A stretch of 64,000 nt of DNA, from assembly GCF_029894335.1 (NCBI RefSeq), contig NZ_JARXZC010000012.1:1-64000 (forward strand). The letters run 5' to 3'. How positions within the stretch are numbered: the first letter of the stretch is position 1; each line of letters begins with the position of its first letter. The translations under genes were made by a program, and so were the position numbers. This stretch comes from Kitasatospora sp. MAP5-34 (GTDB lineage: Bacteria > Actinomycetota > Actinomycetes > Streptomycetales > Streptomycetaceae). Positions 18,193 through 28,881 of the stretch are shown here, one piece after another. Under the pieces are notes generated by a model that was given only the letters and a program-made list of their open reading frames with translations, was not told the origin of the DNA and ran no database searches.

Positions 18193-18299
18193 GACCCACC
18201 CCGTACCTCGACACACCCTGCACGTCGGCCCACCCCGCACGTCCGACTCACCCTGCACGTCCGACTCACCCTGCACGTCCGACCCGCCCGCACGTCCGA
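18193..18299 (+). repeat. 18-bp tandem repeat in the ABC transporter leader
   Basis: Six units of about 18 bp with consensus CTCACCCTGCACGTCCGA: degenerate copies at 18193-18210 and 18211-18228, better ones at 18229-18246, 18247-18264 and 18265-18282, and a 17-base copy ending at 18299. It lies 32 bases before the start codon of the ATPase gene, so it is in the untranslated leader or promoter. Confidence 0.85.
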
Positions 18300-18330
18300 A
18301 CATCTCCGCACACTTCGACAGGAGCTCCCC

Positions 18331-19104
18331 GTGACCTCGACGACCGCAACCGCCGTCCGCACCGGCCAGGCGGCCGCCCGCGCCACCGGCCTCAACAAGG
18401 TCTACGGCGAAGGCGAGACGCGAGTCGTCGCCCTGGACGACGTGAGCGTGGTCTTCCCGCAGGGCCGGTACACCGCGATCATGGGCCCGTCCGGCTCCGG
18501 CAAGTCCACGCTGATGCACTGCATGGCCGGCCTGGACACCGTCTCCTCCGGCTCCTCGATGATCGGCGAGACGGAGCTGGTCGGGCTGAAGGACAAGCAG
18601 CTGACCAAGCTGCGCCGGGATCACATCGGCTTCATCTTCCAGGCGTTCAACCTGCTGCCGACGCTGACGGCACTGGAGAACATCACGCTGCCGATGGACA
18701 TCGCGGGCCGCAAGGTCGACCAGCGGTGGCTGGACACGGTGGTGGACACCGTCGGCCTCTCCGGCCGGCTCTCGCACCGCCCGAGCCAGCTCTCCGGCGG
18801 CCAGCAGCAGCGGGTGGCCTGCGCCCGCGCGCTGGCCGGCAAGCCTGACATCGTCTTCGCCGACGAACCCACCGGGAACCTCGACTCCCGTTCCGGCGCC
18901 GAGATCCTCTCCTTCCTCCGCAACTCCGTCCGTGAGCTGGGCCAGACGGTCGTGATGGTCACGCACGACCCGGTCGCAGCCTCGTACGCGGACCGGGTGA
19001 TCTTCCTCGCCGACGGCCGGATCGTGGACGAGCTGGAGGGCCCGACGGCCGACAGCGTCCTGGACCGGATGCGCCGCTTCGACGCCAAGGGGCGGACGAG
19101 CTGA
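18331..19104 (+). CDS. ABC transporter ATP-binding protein (MacB/LolD type)
   Basis: 257 residues. Walker A GPSGSGKST (52-60), signature LSGGQ (154-158), Walker B IVFADEP (174-180) and the conserved His of THDP are present, so the ATPase looks active. The downstream permease has the MacB/FtsX layout, so this is the nucleotide-binding half of an exporter for lipoproteins, peptides or antibiotics rather than an importer. The GTG at 18331 has AGGAG seven to eight bases upstream. The gap to the permease is 45 bases. Confidence 0.93.
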   Translation: MTSTTATAVRTGQAAARATGLNKVYGEGETRVVALDDVSVVFPQGRYTAIMGPSGSGKSTLMHCMAGLDTVSSGSSMIGETELVGLKDKQLTKLRRDHIGFIFQAFNLLPTLTALENITLPMDIAGRKVDQRWLDTVVDTVGLSGRLSHRPSQLSGGQQQRVACARALAGKPDIVFADEPTGNLDSRSGAEILSFLRNSVRELGQTVVMVTHDPVAASYADRVIFLADGRIVDELEGPTADSVLDRMRRFDAKGRTS

Positions 19105-19149
19105 CACCTCGCCAGCCACCGCCCGCCCCGACTCCCCCAGGACGCACCC

Positions 19150-21741
19150 ATGTTCCGCACCGCACTGCGCAATGTGCTGGCCCACAAGGGCCGTCTGCTG
19201 ATGACGGCTCTCGCCATCATGCTCGGCACGGCCTTCGTGGCCGGCACCATGGTCTTCTCCGACACGCTCGGCCAGGCCATGAAGAACAGCTACTCCAAGA
19301 GCTACTCCGACGTCTCCGTCCAGGTCACCGACTACTCGGCCGGTTCGAAGGCCGGCTCCCGTGACAAGAGCGGGCGCGGTTCGGCGAAGTTGACCGACGC
19401 AACCGTCAAGCAGATAGCCGGCCTGCCCGGCACCGAGCGTGCCCAGGGCGTCGTCTCCGGCTTCACGGCCGTCGCCGACAAGAAGGGCAAGCTGATCGGC
19501 GAGGCCTGGTCGGCCACCGGCAGCAACTTCGTCCCGGACGCCTCCGGCCAGGACTCCCGCTACCCGATGACCGAGGGCCGCGGGCCGCAGAAGGCCGGGG
19601 AGATCGCACTCGACAAGGAGGCCGCCGCCAAGGGCGGTTACCACGTCGGCGACACCGTCCGGACTGCCGCCACCGGCCCGGCCTCCAACGCCGTGCTGAC
19701 CGGCATCTTCACCACCGGCGACCCGCAGGTCCGCTCCGGCGGCACGCTCACCCTGCTGGACACCGCCAGCGCCCAGCAGCAGCTGCTGACGCCCGGCCAG
19801 TACAGCAGCATCACGGTGAAGGCCAAGCCCGGCACCTCCGAGACCGCGCTGCTCGACGAGGTCGTCAAGCAGCTGCCCGGCGACGGCAATGGCAACGGCA
19901 ACGGCAGCCGGTTCCAGACCGAGACCGGCACGACGCTCACCGAGCAGCAGACCACGATGGTCGCCCAGCAGACCGACTCGATGAAGACCATGCTGCTGGT
20001 GTTCGCCGCCATCTCGCTCTTCGTCGGCATCTTCATCATCGCCAACACCTTCACCATGCTGATCGCCCAGCGGACGAAGGAGCTCGCGCTGCTGCGCGCC
20101 GTCGGTGCCAGCCGCCGCCAGGTCACCAACTCGGTGCTGGTCGAGGCGCTGCTGATCGGCGCCCTGGCCTCGGCCGCCGGTCTGCTCGCGGGCATCGGCA
20201 TCGGCGCGGGCATGCAGGCGCTGGTCGGTTCGCTCAGCTCCGGCATGCCGACCGGACCGCTGGTCGTCTCGCCCACCGCGATGATCGTCGCCCCTGTGGT
20301 CGGCATCCTCGTCACCGTGCTCTCCGCCGTCTTCCCGGCGCTGCGCGCCTCGCGGATCGCCCCCGTCGCCGCGATGAGCAACGGTGACCAGCCTGCCTCC
20401 CAGAAGAGCCTGCTCATCCGTAACATCATCGGCTCGCTGGTCGCCGGTGGCGGCCTGGCGCTGGTCGCCATGGGCGCCTCGACGGGCGACAGTTCGGGCC
20501 GGCTGCCGGTCGGCCTCGGCGCCGCGCTGGCACTGGTCGGCATCTTCGTCCTGCTGCCGCTGCTCTCCCGTCCGGTGATCGCCCTGGTCGGCCCGCTGCT
20601 GTCCAAGCTGGCCGGTACGCCGGGCAAGCTGGCCCGGCAGAACGCGGTGCGCAACCCGCGTCGGACGGCCGCCACCGCCGCCGCCCTCACCATCGGCCTC
20701 ACTCTGGTCAGTGCGCTGACCGTGCTCGGTGCCTCCGTCAGCGGAGCCGTCGACAAGGCCGTCACCAGCTCCATGAAGGCCGACTTCGCCGTCCAGATGG
20801 CCAACGGCATGACGATGACCCCCGAGCTCGCAGCACAGATCGGCAAGGCCCCCGGCGTCGCCGCCGCCAGCCCGCTCACCGAGGTCTACTGGGACGTCAA
20901 CGGCGACACCAGCCCCGTCGACGGCGTCGACCCGGCCACCGTCGACCAGTTGATCAAGCCGAAGATGATCAGCGGCTCGGCCGACGCCCTGACGAAGGGC
21001 CAGATCCTGATCACCTCCGACTACGCGAAGAAGTCCGGCCTCGCGGTCGGCTCGGTCGCCAAGGTGAGCGAGTACAGCCCCCAGGGCAAGCAGGAGCCGG
21101 CCGGCCTGACCGTCGGCGGTGTCTACGAGAGCAACGCGATGCTCTCCTCCGTGCTGGCGTCCAACACCGAGGTCACCAAGCGCGAGCCGGACGCGGACAT
21201 CCGCCAGGTCCTGGTCAAGGGCACCGACGGCCCGACGGCCGCCCTGCAGCAGGCCGTCAAGGACGCCACCGGCAGCAACCCGGCGGTCGAGGTGCAGACC
21301 AAGCAGGACATCCAGGACCAGTTCAACAAGATCATCACCTTCGCGCTGAACATGATGTACGGCCTGCTGGCGATGTCCGTGGTGGTCGCCGTCCTCGGTG
21401 TGGTCAACACGCTGGCCATGTCGGTCTTCGAGCGCAAGCGCGAGATCGGGATGCTCCGGGCGATCGGCCTGGACCGGAGCGGTATCAAGCGGATGGTCCG
21501 GCTTGAGTCCGTGGTGATCTCGCTCTTCGGCGCGACCGTCGGCGTGCTGCTCGGCTGCTTCATGGCCTGGGCCGTCAACGGGACGCTGGAGTCCAGCATG
21601 CCCGGGCTCGCCACGGTCGTCCCGTACGGCAAGATGCTGGTATTCCTGCTCCTCGCCGGGCTGGTCGGCCTGGTCGCCGCGATCTGGCCGGCCCGCCGGG
21701 CCTCCAAGCTGGACATCCTGGACAGCATCAAGACCTCCTGA
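19150..21741 (+). CDS. FtsX-like ABC transporter permease (MacB family)
   Basis: 863 residues. A transmembrane helix near residues 17-38, a large extracytoplasmic domain (about 40-265), then the FtsX core with segments around MLLVFAAISLFVGIFI, a second extracytoplasmic domain (about 545-720) and C-terminal helices with the conserved ERKREIGMLRAIGLDR motif. It is duplicated, with two FtsX domains in one chain. It partners with the ATPase encoded 45 bases upstream. The substrate is not evident. A bidirectional terminator separates it from the convergent ndh gene. Confidence 0.92.
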   Translation: MFRTALRNVLAHKGRLLMTALAIMLGTAFVAGTMVFSDTLGQAMKNSYSKSYSDVSVQVTDYSAGSKAGSRDKSGRGSAKLTDATVKQIAGLPGTERAQGVVSGFTAVADKKGKLIGEAWSATGSNFVPDASGQDSRYPMTEGRGPQKAGEIALDKEAAAKGGYHVGDTVRTAATGPASNAVLTGIFTTGDPQVRSGGTLTLLDTASAQQQLLTPGQYSSITVKAKPGTSETALLDEVVKQLPGDGNGNGNGSRFQTETGTTLTEQQTTMVAQQTDSMKTMLLVFAAISLFVGIFIIANTFTMLIAQRTKELALLRAVGASRRQVTNSVLVEALLIGALASAAGLLAGIGIGAGMQALVGSLSSGMPTGPLVVSPTAMIVAPVVGILVTVLSAVFPALRASRIAPVAAMSNGDQPASQKSLLIRNIIGSLVAGGGLALVAMGASTGDSSGRLPVGLGAALALVGIFVLLPLLSRPVIALVGPLLSKLAGTPGKLARQNAVRNPRRTAATAAALTIGLTLVSALTVLGASVSGAVDKAVTSSMKADFAVQMANGMTMTPELAAQIGKAPGVAAASPLTEVYWDVNGDTSPVDGVDPATVDQLIKPKMISGSADALTKGQILITSDYAKKSGLAVGSVAKVSEYSPQGKQEPAGLTVGGVYESNAMLSSVLASNTEVTKREPDADIRQVLVKGTDGPTAALQQAVKDATGSNPAVEVQTKQDIQDQFNKIITFALNMMYGLLAMSVVVAVLGVVNTLAMSVFERKREIGMLRAIGLDRSGIKRMVRLESVVISLFGATVGVLLGCFMAWAVNGTLESSMPGLATVVPYGKMLVFLLLAGLVGLVAAIWPARRASKLDILDSIKTS

Positions 21742-21844
21742 CACCACGACAGATCGCGCGCGGCGCAGGACACGTGGTCAGTGCCCGCGCACAGGACGCC
21801 CGCTCAGGCGCCAAGGACCGACGAGGACATACGAGGACATACGA

Positions 21845-21890
21845 AAGGCCCTGGCCGGGCCCCTGAGGACAGGGGCCCGGCCAGGGCCTT
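21845..21890. terminator. Bidirectional terminator between the ABC permease and ndh
   Basis: A perfect 21-bp stem (arm 1 at 21845-21865, beginning AAGGCCCTGG) with loop AGGA, between two convergent genes. Confidence 0.85.
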
Positions 21891-22048
21891 CTCGTGACGT
21901 CGTGCCTTCGTGACTACTTGACTTCTCGTACTCCGCCCGGTCGCACGGCCGGCTGAGCACCACGGAGGTCGTGGTCCGGCGACACTGCCGGGCGGAGAGC
22001 CTCCGACTCATACCCCGGCTCTCCCAAACCGGGGTCAGGTCGTCGTAC

Positions 22049-23416
22049 CTACTTGCTGGCAAGCTCCTTGGCGGGCTCCGTGGCGGCGGCAACCGGCTTG
22101 ACAGCCGGCGCGGTGGCCTCCTGGAACGCTCCGAACGGCTTCTCCATCTCGGCCAGGCCGACGGTCTCGCGCTTCAGGAACATCGCGAGCGTCCAGTCGG
22201 TGAAGACCCGGACCTTGCGGTTCATGGTCGGCACGCGGCTGCCGTGGTACAGGCGGTGGAACCACCAGGCCGGACGGCCCTTCAGCTTGTACTTGCCGAA
22301 GAGGATCGCCACGCCCTTGTGCAGGCCGAGACCGGCGACCGCACCGAGGTTCTTGTGCTTGTACTCCTTCTGCGGGAAGCCCCGCATGCCGGAGATCACG
22401 TTGTCGCCGAGCTGGACGGCCTGACGGACGGCGTGCTGGGCGTTCGGCGGGCACCAGGCACCCTCGCCGACGGCGAGGTCGGGGACCTGGGCGTTGTCGC
22501 CGGCGGACCAGACGTAGTCGAAGCCCTGGACCTGGAGGGTCGGGGCGGTGTCCACGTGGCCGCGCGGGCCCAGCGGGAGGCCGAAGTTGGCGAGGATCGG
22601 GTTGGGCTTGACGCCCGCCGTCCACACGATGGTGGAGGCATCCGCCTCGACGCCGTTCTTCAGCACCACGTGCTGGTCGACGCAGGAGTCCATCGAGGTC
22701 TCGATGTAGATCTCGATGTTGCGCTCTTCGAGCTTCTCCTTGGTCCACAGACCGAGGTCCGGGCCCATCTCCGGGAGGATGCGGTTGGCCGCCTCCACCA
22801 GGATGAAGCGCATGTCGTCACGGCTGACGGTCTTGTAGATCTTCGCCGCGTCCCGGGCCATGTCCTCGACCTCGGCGATGGTCTCGACGCCGGCGAAGCC
22901 GCCGCCGATGACCACGAAGGTGAGGGCCTTGCGGCGGACCTCGGGGTCCGCCGTCGACTCGGCCTTGTCCAGCTGCGCCATGACGTGGTTGCGGAGGCTG
23001 ATCGCCTCTTCAACCGTCTTCATGCCGATGCCGTGCTCGGCCAGGCCGGGGATCGGGAAGGTGCGGGAGACCGAGCCGGTCGCGACGACGAGGTAGTCGA
23101 AGGGCAGCTCGTACGCGCCGCCGGCCGGCGGCGCGATGGTGGCGACCTTACGGGCGTGGTCCACACCGGTCACGTGACCGGTGAGCACCTCCGCCTTCTT
23201 GAGGGCGCTGCGCAGGGGCGCGACAAGGTTGCGGGGCGCGACGTTGCCGCCGGCCGCCTCGGGAAGGAAGGGCAGGTACGTCATGTACGACCGCGGGTCG
23301 ACGACCGTGACGGTCGCCTCTCCGTAGCGCATCTTCTTGAGGATGCGCATCGCGGCATACAGGCCGACGTAACCACCGCCGACAATGAGGATGCGAGGAC
23401 GCTCCATGGTGCTCAT
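22049..23416 (-). CDS. ndh: Type II NADH dehydrogenase (NDH-2)
   Basis: 455 residues. FAD-binding GGGYVG (13-18) and NAD-binding GGGFAG (171-176) Rossmann motifs, the WTAGVKPNP and DYVWSAGDNAQVPD blocks, and a C-terminal amphipathic region suited to membrane attachment. It oxidises NADH and passes electrons to the quinone pool without pumping protons. A 16-bp site matching the Rex operator lies 36-51 bases upstream of the start. The SD is weak (GGATACTT), and a second ATG three codons in is also possible. The convergent ABC permease is downstream. Confidence 0.93.
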   Translation of the reverse strand: MSTMERPRILIVGGGYVGLYAAMRILKKMRYGEATVTVVDPRSYMTYLPFLPEAAGGNVAPRNLVAPLRSALKKAEVLTGHVTGVDHARKVATIAPPAGGAYELPFDYLVVATGSVSRTFPIPGLAEHGIGMKTVEEAISLRNHVMAQLDKAESTADPEVRRKALTFVVIGGGFAGVETIAEVEDMARDAAKIYKTVSRDDMRFILVEAANRILPEMGPDLGLWTKEKLEERNIEIYIETSMDSCVDQHVVLKNGVEADASTIVWTAGVKPNPILANFGLPLGPRGHVDTAPTLQVQGFDYVWSAGDNAQVPDLAVGEGAWCPPNAQHAVRQAVQLGDNVISGMRGFPQKEYKHKNLGAVAGLGLHKGVAILFGKYKLKGRPAWWFHRLYHGSRVPTMNRKVRVFTDWTLAMFLKRETVGLAEMEKPFGAFQEATAPAVKPVAAATEPAKELASK

Positions 23417-23451
23417 ATCCGAAAGTATCCAGCACCGCCTGGCGGCACCTT

Positions 23452-23467
23452 CGTGAGGCCCGTCACA
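23452..23467. promoter_or_regulatory. Candidate Rex operator upstream of ndh
   Basis: CGTGA-N6-TCACA at 23452-23467, which matches the streptomycete Rex consensus TGTGA-N6-TCACA at nine of ten arm positions. Rex is a redox-sensing repressor that releases DNA when NADH rises. The match is by eye, and occupancy is inference. Confidence 0.6.
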
Positions 23468-23871
23468 GAACTCTGGACACCACCTGCTACACTACGCGGC
23501 CACAGATCCGGCACCGACCGCCCTTGCCACGCCCGCCGGGCGCACACCGCGAGCACCGGAGCACTGACAGCCTCACTGAGCAGCAACGATCCTTGCGCCA
23601 CCCGGGTTCCCTGCTCACCGTTTCGATTCCATCACCCACCGCAGCTCCCGCCTGCGATCCAACGGGCGAGCTCTGGGTCGACCTTCGGTCCCGCATATCG
23701 GACGTAGCGGGCGCCCAACTAGGTCGAATGACTGGATCGCCATGTGAAGAAATTCACGAAGTTTCTCGAGAGTCTGTCACGACACGCCGGACAGACCTCG
23801 GCCCCGGACGCCTCGCGGGCACTCCGGGGCCGAAACGGTAAGGGCCGTGAGGGCCAGGACCGCCCTACCGG
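23468..23871. other. Intergenic region between ndh and ppx
   Basis: About 400 bases lie between the ndh operator and the repeat array at the end of ppx. I see no convincing gene. There is a small GTG-started frame at 23744, and GTGAA-GAAA-TTCAC (23744-23757) is a neat inverted repeat that could be an operator or a chance palindrome. Lower local GC suggests promoter sequences for ndh. Confidence 0.45.
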
Positions 23872-23931
23872 GTCAGGCCAGACCTTGTCAGGCCAAACGT
23901 TGTCAGGCCAAACCTTGTCAGGCCAGACTCC
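23872..23931. repeat. Four 15-bp tandem units with in-frame stops at the ppx 3' end
   Basis: Units of GTCAGGCCARACSTT: 23872-23886, 23887-23901, 23902-23916 and 23917-23931. The last carries the ppx stop codon. On the minus strand every unit contains TGA in the same frame as ppx, so the gene is followed by a ladder of stop codons. Confidence 0.8.
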
Positions 23932-24856
23932 AGGCGATCCCGTCGAGGATGTCGTGCTCGCTGACGACCACCTCGGCGGCGCCGGTCCGCTCCATGATCT
24001 CCAGCAGGACGAGCGCCCCGGCGGCGATCACGTCGACCCGGCCCGGGTGCATCACGGGGATCGCGGCGCGCTGCTCGTGCGTCGAGGTCAGCAGCATCCC
24101 GACCACCTCACGGACGCCCGCCAGCGGGATCCGGGAGTGGTGGATGGCGGCGGAGTCGTACGCGGGCAGGCCGAGCGCGATGCCGGCCACCGTGGTGACG
24201 GTACCGGCGAGACCGACCAGGGTGGCCGCCTCGGTCAGCGGGACGGTCTCGGCGGCCAGGTCCAGCGCGGCCCGGATGTCGGCCTTGGCGGCCGAGATCT
24301 GATCCGGCGTGGGCAGCTCGACCCCGGCGAAGTGCCGTTCGGTCAGCCGGACGCAGCCGATGTCCACCGACCTGGCGGCCGCGACCTCGTCCGCGCCGAG
24401 CACGAACTCGGTGGAGCCGCCGCCCAGGTCGAACACCAGGTACGGGGGCTCGACGGCCTCGCCGGTGAGTTCCTTGGTGGCGCCGACGAAGGAGAGCCGG
24501 GCCTCCTCGTCACCGCTGACCACCTCGGGCTCGACCCCGAGGATCTCCCGGACGCCCTTGGTGAACTCGTCGGCGTTCTCGGCGTCCCGGGAGGCCGAGG
24601 TGGCGACCATCCGCAGGCGGTCCGGGCCGACGCCGTACTCGGCGAGCACCGCCGCGTACTCGCGGCAGGCCGCGAAGGTGCGCTCCAGCGCGTCCGGGTG
24701 CAGGCGGCCGCTCTTGTCCACGCCCTGGCCGAGCCGGTTGATGATCATGCGGCGGTCCAGGTCGCCGATCTCGCCGGTGCTCGCGTCCAGGTCGGCGATC
24801 AACAGCCGGATGGAGTTGGTGCCGCAGTCGATCGCGGCGACTCGGGTGACGGTCAC
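23918..24856 (-). CDS. ppx: Exopolyphosphatase / pppGpp phosphohydrolase (Ppx/GppA)
   Basis: 312 residues from a GTG whose first bases overlap the stop of the DUF501 gene (GTGA), so translation is coupled. ASKHA-fold motifs: DCGTNS (10-15), then GDEEARLSF, DLGGGST (143-149) and GLAGTVTTVAG. It releases phosphate from polyphosphate or pppGpp. The block eno, ftsB-like, DUF501, ppx is a conserved actinobacterial order. The 15-bp repeat array starts inside the last codons. Confidence 0.92.
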   Translation of the reverse strand: MTVTRVAAIDCGTNSIRLLIADLDASTGEIGDLDRRMIINRLGQGVDKSGRLHPDALERTFAACREYAAVLAEYGVGPDRLRMVATSASRDAENADEFTKGVREILGVEPEVVSGDEEARLSFVGATKELTGEAVEPPYLVFDLGGGSTEFVLGADEVAAARSVDIGCVRLTERHFAGVELPTPDQISAAKADIRAALDLAAETVPLTEAATLVGLAGTVTTVAGIALGLPAYDSAAIHHSRIPLAGVREVVGMLLTSTHEQRAAIPVMHPGRVDVIAAGALVLLEIMERTGAAEVVVSEHDILDGIAWSLA

Positions 24857-25506
24857 TCTGACTCCTCCTGGGCCGAACCGGCCTCTTCGGCCTGGCGCTT
24901 CTTGGCCGCGCGCTCGGCGGCCAGTTGCTCCTTGGCGGCGATCACGGCGGCGTGGTCCTCGGCCTGTTCCCGCTTCTCGGCCACGGCGGCGGCACTCTCC
25001 TCGACCGCCTCCGGACTGACGCACGGGCCCTTGGCCCACCAGTCCTCCAGCATGCCGATCGCCTCGTCACCCAGCGGATTGACGCCGGGCCCGGCCGCCA
25101 GCGAGTGGCCGACCAGCACGTGCAGGCACTTCACCCGGTCCGGCATGCCACCGGCGCTCGGGAAGCCCTCCAGCACCTCGATGGCGTCCCGGCGGGCGAT
25201 GTAGTCCTCGTGCGCCTTCTCGTACGCGGCGGCGAGCTCCGGGTCCTCGGCCAGGCGGGCGGTCTGATCCTTCATCACGCCGTCCGCCTCCAGGGTGCCG
25301 ATCAGCGAGGCGGCCTTGGGGCAGGTCAGGTAGTACAGGGTCGGGAACGGCGTACCGTCCGGCAGCCGGGGCGCCGTCTCGACGACGTCCGGGTTGCCGC
25401 ACGGGCAGCGGTGCGCCACCCCACGCAGGCCGCGCGGGACGCGGCCGAGCTGGGCCGCGATGGCGGCGACATCGGAGTCGGAAACTGCGGGATTCTCAAT
25501 GGTCAT
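24853..25506 (-). CDS. DUF501 family protein
   Basis: 217 residues. Central region with Cys/His pairs (HRCPCGNPDV, YYLTCPKA, KCLHVLVGHSLAAGPGVNP), which is the DUF501 signature. The C-terminus is a charged coiled coil (EKREQAEDHAAVIAAKEQL). The function is unknown; by context it is cytosolic and linked to the ftsB-eno-ppx block. It starts 12 bases after the stop of the ftsB-like gene and ends in an overlap with ppx. Confidence 0.85.
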   Translation of the reverse strand: MTIENPAVSDSDVAAIAAQLGRVPRGLRGVAHRCPCGNPDVVETAPRLPDGTPFPTLYYLTCPKAASLIGTLEADGVMKDQTARLAEDPELAAAYEKAHEDYIARRDAIEVLEGFPSAGGMPDRVKCLHVLVGHSLAAGPGVNPLGDEAIGMLEDWWAKGPCVSPEAVEESAAAVAEKREQAEDHAAVIAAKEQLAAERAAKKRQAEEAGSAQEESE

Positions 25507-25518
25507 GGGGTGCTGTCT

Positions 25519-25968
25519 CTAGCGAGGGGCGGGGGCAGGGGCGGGGGCGGCGGCGGAGTCGGCCAGGTCGACCGAGTCCCAGACGCCGGTGTACCAGGGC
25601 CGGGCGGCAGCGGCCTTCGGGGCCGGTGCCGAGTTGGCCGAGGAGGGCCGGGCGGTGACGGGCGCCTTCGGATCGACCGAGATGAACGGCGTCTCACCGG
25701 GCATCGCGTAGTGCAGTCGCTCGCGGGCCTGCGTCCTCACGAACGCCGGATCCTCCCAGCGGGCCCGTTCCTTGCCGAGCTGCTCGACCTGTCGGCGGGC
25801 GTTGTCGGCCTTGGCGCGCTGGGCGGCGATCTCCGAACGCTGCGAGATGAACTGCCGGGTGGGGTAGGCGAGGATCGCGACGAGCGAGCAGATCACCAGG
25901 ACCAGGACGGTCGCCCGGCTGGTGAAGCGCGGACGCGCCACCAGACCAGGGATCTTCCACTTGGCCAT
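25519..25968 (-). CDS. FtsB/DivIC-like septum formation protein
   Basis: 149 residues. A cytoplasmic N-terminus, one transmembrane helix (about 19-36), then a coiled coil (40-75, RSEIAAQRAKADNARRQVEQ) and a Pro/Ala-rich tail. This is the layout of FtsB/DivIC, which binds FtsL and FtsQ in the divisome. The streptomycete homologue is DivIC. The short 25-base gap between its start and the terminator hairpin upstream leaves little room for its own promoter, so read-through from eno is likely. Confidence 0.85.
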   Translation of the reverse strand: MAKWKIPGLVARPRFTSRATVLVLVICSLVAILAYPTRQFISQRSEIAAQRAKADNARRQVEQLGKERARWEDPAFVRTQARERLHYAMPGETPFISVDPKAPVTARPSSANSAPAPKAAAARPWYTGVWDSVDLADSAAAPAPAPAPR

Positions 25969-25992
25969 CTCCGCCGCCCCTCCTCCGATCGC

Positions 25993-26040
25993 ACCGGTGC
26001 CCCGGCCTCCACCCTACGGGGTGAAGGCCGGGGCACCGGT
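25993..26040 (-). terminator. Terminator or attenuator between eno and the ftsB-like gene
   Basis: Arms ACCGGTGCCCCGGCCT and AGGCCGGGGCACCGGT with an intervening 16-base loop. It sits between the eno stop and the ftsB-like start, so it probably attenuates rather than fully ends transcription of the block. Confidence 0.7.
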
Positions 26041-26106
26041 CAGGCATGCGGCAGGGCTCCGCCCGCGGAGAGCCAGTTGCACTACCCAAGGGGCGCGAGG
26101 CCCTAC

Positions 26107-27441
<1,335 letters not shown>

Positions 27442-27535
27442 CTAACCGCACCGGGCCCTCGGACCGCGCTGACCTAGGTCCCGTCTCACCGTGTGGCCTG
27501 GCTACTCGCCGGTAGTTCACCTGGATGTACGCGAG

Positions 27536-27570
27536 AAGGGCCGCCCCCGCTCGCTGCGGGGACGGCCCTT
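27536..27570 (-). terminator. Terminator of the Rpf/LysM gene
   Basis: Hairpin with arms AAGGGCCG-CCCCGC and GCGGGG-CGGCCCTT located about 70 bases past the stop. Between them lies a degenerate direct-repeat stretch (27571-27641, CGTCAGG-like units). Confidence 0.65.
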
Positions 27571-27641
27571 CCGAAGCGTCAGGCACCGGACGTCGGGCGC
27601 CAGACGTCAGGGGTCAGACACCAGGGCTCAGGCGTCAGGTT

Positions 27642-28881
<1,240 letters not shown>

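Noticed and set aside
18193-18299. CRISPR array
   Set aside because: The repeats are contiguous units without unique spacers, and no cas genes are nearby.
18073-21747. Long antisense open frame (about 1,200 codons) against the ABC exporter genes
   Set aside because: It is a GC-composition shadow: Arg/Gly/Asp-rich, no domain, and runs opposite two well-supported ABC genes.
23524-23841. Small gene between ndh and ppx
   Set aside because: The composition is inconsistent, the SD is absent and no homology is recognised.
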